A stretch of DNA of 64,000 bases from Flavobacterium foetidum. GTDB lineage: Bacteria > Bacteroidota > Bacteroidia > Flavobacteriales > Flavobacteriaceae. The notes beneath the pieces are model-generated. The model did not search any database, had not been told where the DNA came from, and saw nothing but the letters and a program-made list of their open reading frames with translations. Shown in pieces: positions 52,081 through 59,303 of the stretch; the first letter of the stretch is position 1; the number at the start of each line of letters is the position of its first letter. Location: contig NZ_SJTF01000003.1 in assembly GCF_004634245.1 (NCBI RefSeq), positions 186,001-250,000 of the forward strand. The letters are read 5' to 3'. Made by a program: the position numbers and the translations under genes.

Positions 52081-52538
52081 CAAAAAGAAATCACCGTAGA
52101 ATTCTTGACTTCACTTATCATAAACATACTTTGTGTACTTCCGATATGTTGTAATGAAGTTAATTTGGTTACTAGAAATTCTCTGTACGCTTCCATGTCT
52201 TTTACCAAAACTTTCAGAATATAATCGTAATCGCCGCTTACGTGATGGCATTCTAGAACTTCATTTAATTTGACTACTTCGCTTTCGAATTTGGTTAAAA
52301 ATTCTTTGGTATGCTGAATGAGTTTTAAATGACAGAAAACCACAAATCCTTTTTCAATTTTGGATTTGTCGACTAAAGCTGCGTAGTTTTTTATGATCCC
52401 TTCTCTTTCAAGTTTTTTGATTCGTTCGTAAACTGCAGTTACCGAAAGATTGAGTTTTAAAGACAATTCTTTGTTGGTCTTTTTACTGTCGGTTTGAAGC
52501 AAAACCAGAAGTTTTTTATCTATTTCGTCAAGAATCAT
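52080..52538 (-). CDS. Lrp/AsnC-family transcription regulator
   Basis: A 152-residue amino-acid-responsive regulator. The N-terminal helix-turn-helix is at about 18-46 (KTNKELSLKLNLSVTAVYERIKKLE), and the C-terminal AsnC/RAM ligand-binding domain runs from about 65 (KGFVVFCHLKL, EVLECHHVSGDYDYILKVLV and HIGSTQSMFMISEV). It is divergent from the PLP-enzyme gene across a 518-bp gap. That arrangement suggests it controls that enzyme, as MdeR controls methionine gamma-lyase in Pseudomonas. The effector is presumably an amino acid; which one is not shown. Confidence 0.9.
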   Translation of the reverse strand: MILDEIDKKLLVLLQTDSKKTNKELSLKLNLSVTAVYERIKKLEREGIIKNYAALVDKSKIEKGFVVFCHLKLIQHTKEFLTKFESEVVKLNEVLECHHVSGDYDYILKVLVKDMEAYREFLVTKLTSLQHIGSTQSMFMISEVKNSTVISF

Positions 52539-52741
52539 TTTGTTGATGGTTTTTAGTTGATTGTTGGTAGTTTCTTTTCAGATGAAAGAAAATCTATTTC
52601 GTTATACTTTTTGAATCAAATTTAGATTAAAAATCACAATAAACACATTTTTTATAGTTTTAAAATCTGATTATTTAGTTTATAGTTGATTATTTTTCTT
52701 ATTAGACCTTATTTTGAACAGAATTTCTTTTGAAAAACGAG

Positions 52742-52891
52742 TGCCCTAGCCCTGATAGAAATGGAAAGCCCGGAATAAAAAAGATATAAGTTTCTTCTTC
52801 TAAAAAAGCGACCAACGGAAGCTCTTTTTGGAACATTAGAAACTTTAGCTTTTTTATGAGGACTTGAAATGGATAGCAGGAATAGCTCCTT
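52742..52891 (+). ncRNA. Structured element, copy c of the GATnGnAGCGG family (long form)
   Basis: Begins GTGCCCTAGCCCTGATAGAA with ATGGAAAGCCCGG and ends GAGGACTTGAAATGGATAGC with AGGAATAGCTCC. The centre has its own hairpin, AAGTTTC (52790-52796) with GAAACTTT (52843-52850). It shares GAGGACTTGnannGGATAGC with copy d and AGCAGGAnTAGCTCC with copy a, tying the family together. Its last bases form the left edge of the tandem duplication that follows. Two minus-strand frames across it are not real genes. Confidence 0.5.
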
Positions 52892-53111
52892 ATCAATAAC
52901 AATTTCAAAAATCAATTTCAATAACAAAAAACTAACTATAAATGAAAAACTTCAATCCAGCAGATAAAATTCAGAATCTGCAATATTTTGGCGAATAGCT
53001 CCTTATCAATAACAATTTCAAAAATCAATTTCAATAACAAAAAACTAACTATATAAATGAAAAACTTCAATCCAGCAGATAAAATTCAGGATTTGCAATA
53101 CTTTGGCGAAT
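52880..53111 (+). repeat. 113-bp tandem duplication covering the leader and start of the PLP-enzyme gene
   Basis: Copy 1 (52880-52992) and copy 2 (52993-53107) align with a 2-base insertion (TATATAAATG against TATAAATG) and a few substitutions. Both start GAATAGCTCCTTATCAATAA and include AAATCAATTTCAATAACAAA, then the start codon and about 18 codons. The junction sequence GGCGAATAGCTCC makes the stop that ends the first copy's reading frame. Confidence 0.9.
52942..52998 (+). pseudogene. 18-codon duplicated start of the PLP-enzyme gene (possible leader ORF)
   Basis: It encodes MKNFNPADKIQNLQYFGE and then TAG. It matches the first 18 residues of the enzyme at 53057 except N for D at position 12. 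The stop is supplied by the start of the second duplicate copy. It could be an inert remnant or could be translated as an upstream ORF and affect the main gene. Confidence 0.6.
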
Positions 53112-54301
53112 TTGGTGGAGTAAATCCGTCGATTTCTGATTCTTCTACTTATACTTTTCTTTCGGCAAAAACTATGTTTGATACTTTTGAGGGCAATATG
53201 GAAGGTTGTTATTTATATTCGCGCCATTCTTCGCCAAGTAATTTGTATTTGGATCAGGCTTTGGCAGCAATGGAAGGAACGGAAACAGCTAATGTTTCGG
53301 CTTCGGGAATGGGCGCTATCACTCCTACTCTACTGCAATTGTGCGGTGCGGGCGACCATATTGTTTCAAGCCGAACTATTTATGGAGGCACTTATGCTTT
53401 CCTCAAAAACTTTACACCGAGATTCGGAATTGAAACGAGCTTTGTCGACATTACAAAACTAGATATTGTAGAAGCTGCAATTACATCTAAAACAAAAGTT
53501 TTGTATTGCGAAACAGTTAGTAATCCGCTTTTGGAAGTGGCTGATATCGCTGGTTTAGCAAAAATTGCTAAAAAGCATAATTTGAAACTGGTTGTTGATA
53601 ATACGTTTTCACCATTATCGGTTTCTCCTGCAAAATTGGGAGCCGACATTGTGATTCACAGTTTGACCAAATATATTAACGGAAGCAGCGATACGGTTGG
53701 TGGCGTGACTTGTGCATCAAAAGAGTTTATCAATTCGCTGAAAAATGTGAATTCGGGCGCCAGTATGCTATTAGGACCTACAATGGACAGTCTGCGTTCT
53801 GCAAGTGTAATGAAAAACCTTAGAACACTTCATATCCGAATTAAACGGCACAGTCATAATGCGCATTTTCTGGCTGACATGTTTGAAAAAGATGGTTTAA
53901 AAACGGTTTATCCCGGGTTAAAAAGTCATCCAAGTCATGAATTGTATAAAACGATGATTAATCCTGAATATGGTTTCGGCGGCATGTTAACGATTGACGT
54001 TGGAACTTTAGAAAAAGCCAATGAATTAATGGAATTAATGCAGGAACGAAATCTAGGATATCTGGCGGTAAGTTTAGGTTTTTATAAAACGTTGTTCAGC
54101 GCACCGGGAACTTCAACTTCTAGTGAGATTCCGCTAGACGAACAAAAAGAAATGGGATTGACCGATGGTTTGATTCGTTTTTCGATTGGTTTAGATAATG
54201 ATATTCAGCGTACTTATGAAATGATGAGGGATTGTATGATTGAAGTTGGCGTTTTGAATTCTGCCGAGATTCGCAAAGGAGATGCCAAAGAGATTCACTA
54301 A
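53057..54301 (+). CDS. Cys/Met-metabolism PLP-dependent enzyme (methionine gamma-lyase-like)
   Basis: A 414-residue trans-sulfuration-type PLP enzyme. The PLP Lys is K205 in IVIHSLTKYING. Conserved Tyr and Arg residues (YSRHSSPSNLYL) and the C-terminal substrate-carboxylate motif LIRFSIGLDN are in place. The Lrp gene next door suggests a catabolic lyase for methionine or related sulfur amino acids. However the residue matching the methionine gamma-lyase Cys (Cys116 in Pseudomonas, YGCT) is Gly here (IYGGT, residue 111), so specificity is uncertain; O-acetylhomoserine sulfhydrylase or cystathionine gamma-lyase activity are alternatives. Confidence 0.85.
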   Translation: MKNFNPADKIQDLQYFGEFGGVNPSISDSSTYTFLSAKTMFDTFEGNMEGCYLYSRHSSPSNLYLDQALAAMEGTETANVSASGMGAITPTLLQLCGAGDHIVSSRTIYGGTYAFLKNFTPRFGIETSFVDITKLDIVEAAITSKTKVLYCETVSNPLLEVADIAGLAKIAKKHNLKLVVDNTFSPLSVSPAKLGADIVIHSLTKYINGSSDTVGGVTCASKEFINSLKNVNSGASMLLGPTMDSLRSASVMKNLRTLHIRIKRHSHNAHFLADMFEKDGLKTVYPGLKSHPSHELYKTMINPEYGFGGMLTIDVGTLEKANELMELMQERNLGYLAVSLGFYKTLFSAPGTSTSSEIPLDEQKEMGLTDGLIRFSIGLDNDIQRTYEMMRDCMIEVGVLNSAEIRKGDAKEIH

Positions 54302-54310
54302 GTTTTTTTG

Positions 54311-54397
54311 TTTCACGCAGATTTAAAAAGATTTAGGCAGATTTTAGCATTTTTTTTTAAAACTAAATCTGCTAAAATCTGCGGAATCTGCGTGAAA
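54311..54397. repeat. B-type palindromic repeat after the PLP-enzyme gene
   Basis: TTTCACGCAGATTTAAAAAG with CAGATTTTAGCA at the left faces TGCTAAAATCTGCGG and AATCTGCGTGAAA at the right. Perfect pairing is at the two ends. Confidence 0.65.
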
Positions 54398-54463
54398 TAT
54401 ATATTCATTATAAAACAAACATTCCTCTATAAATAAATTTGCACATTTTTATTAGCTTGTTTG

Positions 54464-54497
54464 AATCCGCTTGGACTTTCTCTACGCGGATTTTTTA
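54464..54497 (+). terminator. Rho-independent terminator of the PLP-enzyme gene
   Basis: AATCCGC / GCGGATT with a 15-base loop and a run of six T, 163 bp after the stop, beyond the B repeat. Confidence 0.65.
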
Positions 54498-54498
54498 C

Positions 54499-54535
54499 AA
54501 AAAGCCGTTTTGAAGGTTTTCAAAAACGGCTTTTT
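54499..54535. terminator. Bidirectional terminator before the DUF695-type gene
   Basis: AAAAAGCCGTTTTGAA / TTCAAAAACGGCTTTTT with T-runs on both strands. It ends 5 bp before the stop of the convergent gene. Confidence 0.82.
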
Positions 54536-54540
54536 GCACT

Positions 54541-55635
54541 TTATCTTGGCTCGTAAGCTCTAAACGTTCGCCAATATTTATCCTTGTAGATTTCGTAGCT
54601 TACATCAAAGGTTTCAGCGTACTTTTCTACAATTTCGTCTGCTACTTTTGTTGGTTTTCTAAAGTCTTTGCAGGCAAAAAAGATTTCTCTTTTATTTGTT
54701 GATGTTTCTCTTCCTATATTCAAATACCCCTCTACATCTTTAAGCTTTGACACTATTTCATCTTCAATTTCATTCAGCAACTGATATGTTTCTTGGTCTG
54801 GCATTCCGTTATTATTGCTTCCGTCAAAGGGAATTGTAATGATAAATACCCACGGATGTGATGCTTTTTTGTCCCATTGCAAAATATCGCTATTTATAAT
54901 CGCAATAATCAGTCCGCCATCTTTTGTGGTTGCTTCGAAACTCGAATAGTTGTCATTTTCTGTATTGTGCCTTGTTCCCTCGTACTTCTCCACAAATTCT
55001 TTCTCTCTCCAAATCAAATAATCCTTTAATTTTTCAATCGGAATCAATTCTTCTGAAATTTCATTAGGCCCAACAATCTTCATATTATCAATCAACGTGA
55101 CCGAGTGTAATTCTCCTAAGTAATTATCTAAGAAAATATAAACCCCATTTGTTAAGATTGTCCTTTTTTCCTCTACAAAATCCTCATACACAACCGTTAA
55201 ATCAATCTCATCTGGATATCCATCATGAATGTTTGGATAAAATTTTAAGTTGTCTTTATTGAATTTAAAACCTTCGTAATCAACACCAATATTCTGAATA
55301 TCAGATGAAGGTTTTAGCGCCGTAATTTTCCATCCCTGAATTGAAGGTGCAGCATTTACTAATTCCTCAATAGCATAAATATTTCTGATTGCGCCATCTG
55401 GGGTTAAAATTAATTCGACGGTATGATCATCAAACATTCCCGTTACAAAATAAATTCCTCCGTGCATTTCATCAAGTTTTGGCGCTAATTTATCAAAAAA
55501 GCCTTGGTGGATATTTTGCCTGTTTTTGACGATTTTGAAAAACTCTTTTTCGTGTTTTAAAAACCAATTCCAGAAATCATTATTGGATTGTATTGGAGCT
55601 TCTTTTTTGCGCAATATTTTATCTAGAAATCCCAT
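54541..55635 (-). CDS. DUF695-type protein
   Basis: A 364-residue cytoplasmic protein. The C-terminal region (about 235-360) resembles the DUF695 family, with NDNYSSFEATTKDGGLIIAI, HPWVFIITIPFDGSNNNGMPD and GRETSTNKREIFFACKDFRKP. The N-terminal half (about 18-120) has a WNWFLKHEKEFFKIV segment followed by a strand-rich domain. No catalytic motif is evident, and there is no signal peptide. DUF695 proteins share a fold with RraB, a protein that controls RNase E, but that relation is from memory and is uncertain. The gene is probably monocistronic. Confidence 0.65.
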   Translation of the reverse strand: MGFLDKILRKKEAPIQSNNDFWNWFLKHEKEFFKIVKNRQNIHQGFFDKLAPKLDEMHGGIYFVTGMFDDHTVELILTPDGAIRNIYAIEELVNAAPSIQGWKITALKPSSDIQNIGVDYEGFKFNKDNLKFYPNIHDGYPDEIDLTVVYEDFVEEKRTILTNGVYIFLDNYLGELHSVTLIDNMKIVGPNEISEELIPIEKLKDYLIWREKEFVEKYEGTRHNTENDNYSSFEATTKDGGLIIAIINSDILQWDKKASHPWVFIITIPFDGSNNNGMPDQETYQLLNEIEDEIVSKLKDVEGYLNIGRETSTNKREIFFACKDFRKPTKVADEIVEKYAETFDVSYEIYKDKYWRTFRAYEPR

Positions 55636-55730
55636 GTATTAAAAATTAAATTGAAATGTTACTGAAAACAAACTTAAGGAAAAGAGATTTTAAAACATAA
55701 GAATATTTCTATAAAAATAGCAAGAACAGA

Positions 55731-55763
55731 AAAAGCCATTCTGAAGTACTCAGAACGGCTTTT
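55731..55763 (-). terminator. Rho-independent terminator of the APC permease gene
   Basis: On the minus strand AAAAGCCGTTCTGA and TCAGAATGGCTTTT form the stem, followed by T. It begins 24 bp after the stop. Confidence 0.78.
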
Positions 55764-55786
55764 CAATATAACTCTTAACTCTTAAC

Positions 55787-57718
55787 TTAGAACTTCTCCA
55801 AGTTGAGTTTACTGTTTTGTCGGCTGTAGCCAAAATAAATCAGCAAGCCAATTATGAGCCAAATCGTAAAGTAAATCCAGTTCCACACACTCAATTCGGC
55901 CATCATATACAGACAGCAGATTAATCCTAAGAGCGGAATCAATGAAAGATTTTTTCTGAATGCCCAAACTGCTAATCCAACTAAAACAAATAAGAAGATC
56001 CACATTGGAATTTTGTGTTTGAACAAACTAAATCCAGATTCGTATTTTGCAGCATCAGCAATTGGCAATCCTTTTACAACTTCAGCATACTTTGCTTCAT
56101 CGTCTTGATATTGTCCTAACAAATGTTCTAAATCTGATGTTTCGGCTGTTTTATTGTTTACTTCGATACTTTCAAGATATTTAAAAACTTTCTCAGATTC
56201 TGATTTATCTAAAGAAGTTACAATTGAAGTGGCGTCATAAATCTGCGGTTCGTTATTGATAAACGCCATTGTCGCTTTGTTATTGAAAGCAAAAGCATAA
56301 TACAATCCTGCAATCATTAAAACCGGCAGAATAAACTTCGAATTGACATAAGGCGTTTTGAATTTTCCTCTTGGAATTTCAGGTTTGTTCTGCAATACCA
56401 AAACTCCTGCACAAACTAATACAAAGGCAAATAAAGTTCCGATACTGCATAAATCGGTTACCATAGTCAAATTCAAAAATAAAGCTGGAACTGCCACCAC
56501 AAAGCCTGTTACAATTGTAGCAAAAGAGGGTGTTTTGAATTTTGGGTGAACGGTTGAGAATTTTTTTGGCAATAAACCATCACGGCTCATACTCATCCAG
56601 ATACGAGGCTGTCCCATTTGGAAAACCAATAAAACACTTGCCATTGCCACAACTGCACTAACTGCGATAATTCCTGACATCCATTTTAAATCCAATTTAT
56701 CGAACACAAATGCCAAAGGATCTCCAACATTTAATTCGTGGTATTTTACCATTCCTGTTAAAACTAAAGCAATAGCAATGTATAAAAGTGTACAAATAAT
56801 AATCGCCCACATCATACCACGTGGCAAATCACGTTGTGGATTTTTACATTCTTCGGCAGTTGTAGAAATCGCATCAAAACCAATATAAGCAAAGAATACT
56901 GCTGAAACTCCTTTTAAAACTCCTCCTACACCATTTGGCGCAAAAGGATTCCAGTTTGCCGTATCTACATAAAATATTCCGACTGCTATTACCAAAAGAA
57001 CAACACAAAGTTTAACCACAACCATTAAGTTACTCGCGTTACGAGATTCTTTCATTCCTCGGTAAACCAAAGCAGTAATCAAAATAATGATAAATAAAGC
57101 CGGTAAATCAGTAACAAAATGGAAAGATCCAATTGTTGGAGCGGTTGTCCAGGCTGTGTGTGCCTGTTGCAAAGCTGCACTTAAATTTTCGAATGATTTT
57201 CCGCCTCGCATTAAAGCTTCGGCATCTTTAAATCCGTTTGAAGCGGTTAGGTAATCCATCTGAATCCATTGTGGTAAATGGATACCGCCACTTTGGAGCA
57301 GTCCAGTAAAATAATCACTCCACGATATGGCAACGGTTATATTTCCGACGGCGTATTCCATAATTAAGGCCCAACCAATAATCCAGGCAATTAATTCTCC
57401 AAAAGCTACATAAGAATACGTATAAGCACTTCCTGAAACAGGAACCATTGAAGCAAATTCGGCATAAGCGAAAGCGGCAAAACTACACGCAAGAGCAGTA
57501 AAAAGAAACAAAAAGATTACGGCTGGCCCACCATCGGCACTGGCTTTTCCAATTGTACTAAAAATTCCTGCTCCAACGATAGCCGCTATTCCGAAAGCTG
57601 TTAAATCCCTTGTAGTCAAATGTTTTCCTAGTGCATTATGACCGTCTGTTTCGTTCTGTGCAACCTGCTTCAGAATATCCTGCACTGTTTTCTTTCGGAA
57701 TAAACTTGAAAATGCCAT
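55787..57718 (-). CDS. APC-superfamily amino-acid permease with two soluble insertions
   Basis: A 643-residue permease of the CAT-like branch. The N-terminal KHLTTRDLTAFGIAAIVGAGIFSTIGKAS and the YAEFASMVPVSGSAYTYSYVAFGE motif are typical of this branch. The length exceeds the usual 450-500 residues because of two non-membrane inserts: about 140-205 (after the fourth helix) and about 479-568 (between later helices, Glu- and Lys-rich). The transported amino acid is unknown. It is monocistronic, with a terminator 24 bp downstream. Confidence 0.88.
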   Translation of the reverse strand: MAFSSLFRKKTVQDILKQVAQNETDGHNALGKHLTTRDLTAFGIAAIVGAGIFSTIGKASADGGPAVIFLFLFTALACSFAAFAYAEFASMVPVSGSAYTYSYVAFGELIAWIIGWALIMEYAVGNITVAISWSDYFTGLLQSGGIHLPQWIQMDYLTASNGFKDAEALMRGGKSFENLSAALQQAHTAWTTAPTIGSFHFVTDLPALFIIILITALVYRGMKESRNASNLMVVVKLCVVLLVIAVGIFYVDTANWNPFAPNGVGGVLKGVSAVFFAYIGFDAISTTAEECKNPQRDLPRGMMWAIIICTLLYIAIALVLTGMVKYHELNVGDPLAFVFDKLDLKWMSGIIAVSAVVAMASVLLVFQMGQPRIWMSMSRDGLLPKKFSTVHPKFKTPSFATIVTGFVVAVPALFLNLTMVTDLCSIGTLFAFVLVCAGVLVLQNKPEIPRGKFKTPYVNSKFILPVLMIAGLYYAFAFNNKATMAFINNEPQIYDATSIVTSLDKSESEKVFKYLESIEVNNKTAETSDLEHLLGQYQDDEAKYAEVVKGLPIADAAKYESGFSLFKHKIPMWIFLFVLVGLAVWAFRKNLSLIPLLGLICCLYMMAELSVWNWIYFTIWLIIGLLIYFGYSRQNSKLNLEKF

Positions 57719-58305
57719 ATATGTTTTGCTGTTATAAATTAATTTAATTCAGTCGTTTTTGTTTTATTTTGCAAATAATGCAAAAAATATCTTGATTTCA
57801 AATATATAAAACGATTTTGTTTTCTTGTGATTTTTTTTCTTGCCACGAAGGCGCTAAGACACTAATTTTTTTTTGCCACTAATTGCACTAATTTCTCGAA
57901 TTTCATTTTTTACGCAGATTTTGCAGCTTATATAGATTTTTGATTACGTTGAGAGATTTAAGAAAATCTGTAAAATTTACTCAAATCTCTACAATCTGCA
58001 TGAAAATCCTTTTTAATCTGTCATTGATTTTTCTCTCGCAGATTTAGCAGATAACGCAGATTTCTTTCATGGTGAAAAGATTTACGCAGATTTAACTAAA
58101 CTTCAAAAATATAAATCTGCTCAATCTGCCAGATCTGCGTGAAACTTTTTTAGTTCGTTGGCTATATTTTCCCCGCAGATTTAGCAGATAACGCAGATTT
58201 CTTTCATGGTGAAAAGATTTAAGCAGATTTAACTAAACTTCAAAATATAAATCTGCTCAATCTGCCAGATCTGCGAGAGAAATAAAACTTTCAGTACTTT
58301 CTTAA
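57719..58305. other. 587-bp repeat-filled gap between the APC permease and YARHG genes
   Basis: It contains TTGCCACGAAGGCGCTAAGA (57840 on), a B palindrome (57910-58000), and a duplicated B element (58037-58279). No ORF, promoter consensus or terminator other than the palindromes is seen. Confidence 0.5.
58037..58279. repeat. Tandemly duplicated B element
   Basis: Copy 1 (58037-58142) and copy 2 (58174-58279) are nearly identical over about 105 bp, differing at a few bases (TTTACGCAG/TTTAAGCAG) and one deleted A. Both start CGCAGATTTAGCAGATAACG and end TCTGCCAGATCTGCG. The offset is 137 bp. Outer words CTCTCGCAG on the left and CTGCGAGAG on the right also pair, so the pair can fold as one large palindrome. 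Confidence 0.8.
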
Positions 58306-59262
58306 TCACTGTTCAGAGATGAAAGTCATTTTCTTTGCCATCTTTTTTTGCCATCCGTAAGGCAAAATTGAGTGGTTATTTCCGACCATCAAATTCATTT
58401 GTTCTACAATTTTGTCTTGTATTTTCTTTGGTAACGCATAAAAATCAGCATCTACAGAAAAATTTCTTTCATCATCAAGAATTCCGTTCTGAATTCTGAT
58501 TCCTATTTTTTTTCCTTTATAGTATAATAAAATTTTAATTCTTCCATCAGAGTATAAATTAAGTCCGCTTGTACCATAAATTACAATGGGATCAATAATT
58601 CCGTCCTGGTCAAAGTCTTCCACGTAAATATATCTTGACCAAAACCATATACTATCTTCATGACTTTCCTTAAAATCATTGATTTCGAAAGTTTTGGTCC
58701 AGCGGTCATTTTCTATTTTAAAATTAAATGCCTTCACCGCATTGTTAAAGTTGTTGCCTTTAACGCTTTCCTTATATTTATCTTCTGTCAAAACTAAATA
58801 ATAGCTTCCTGTTTTGTCTTTATATTCATAAACCTTCCAAATAACAAAATTGACTCCAAGCTCTTTCCTTTTCTCCTTTGTAAAAATCTGATTTACTTTT
58901 TCTTCCGATAAAGTTTTATACTTGCTGTTATTTTCATTGTTTAGATATTCTGATATTTCACTAATTCTTTGGCCAAGAATAGCGATATTTTTAACTTCTA
59001 TATCAGAAAAAACAATACTTTTATTATCGTTCACAGGTTTATACCAACTGTACTTTTTAAAAATAGTTGCGTATTCGGCATTAGAAAAAACATATCCTTT
59101 TCTGGCATAAATCTCGTTTTTTAATAATTTTAAAGAGGCAATATCTTCATTATTCAATTTAGCTTCATCAATGATTTCAGAAGAACATTTGGAGCAATCT
59201 AGCCTATTTTGTGCATATATTGAAAAAGCAACAAACAACATTACATAACAATAAAACTTCAT
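58306..59262 (-). CDS. YARHG-domain secreted protein
   Basis: An exported protein whose start at 59262 gives a signal peptide (MKFYCYVMLFVAFSIYAQN); the longer frame to 59316 would overlap the next gene. The length is 318 residues. The YARHG domain is at about 45-95, with LLKNEIYARKGYVFSNAEYA and FKKYSWYKP. This domain is thought to bind cell-wall or envelope material. The C-terminal part has an EF-hand-like FDQDGIIDPIVIYG segment. Its function is otherwise unknown. Two Cys at CSKCSS after the signal may form a disulfide. Confidence 0.75.
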   Translation of the reverse strand: MKFYCYVMLFVAFSIYAQNRLDCSKCSSEIIDEAKLNNEDIASLKLLKNEIYARKGYVFSNAEYATIFKKYSWYKPVNDNKSIVFSDIEVKNIAILGQRISEISEYLNNENNSKYKTLSEEKVNQIFTKEKRKELGVNFVIWKVYEYKDKTGSYYLVLTEDKYKESVKGNNFNNAVKAFNFKIENDRWTKTFEINDFKESHEDSIWFWSRYIYVEDFDQDGIIDPIVIYGTSGLNLYSDGRIKILLYYKGKKIGIRIQNGILDDERNFSVDADFYALPKKIQDKIVEQMNLMVGNNHSILPYGWQKKMAKKMTFISEQ

Positions 59263-59303
59263 TTTTAATTTGATTAATGATTTGAAATGTACTTTAAAGA
59301 AAA

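Noticed and set aside
52702..52927. Two overlapping minus-strand reading frames of 68 and 72 codons
   Set aside because: They run across the structured element c in different frames, have no start context and no family-like composition.
52539..53056. SAM riboswitch before the Cys/Met enzyme gene
   Set aside because: No SAM-I or SAM-II type conserved core is visible; the region is taken up by a structured element and a duplication. An infernal search could confirm.
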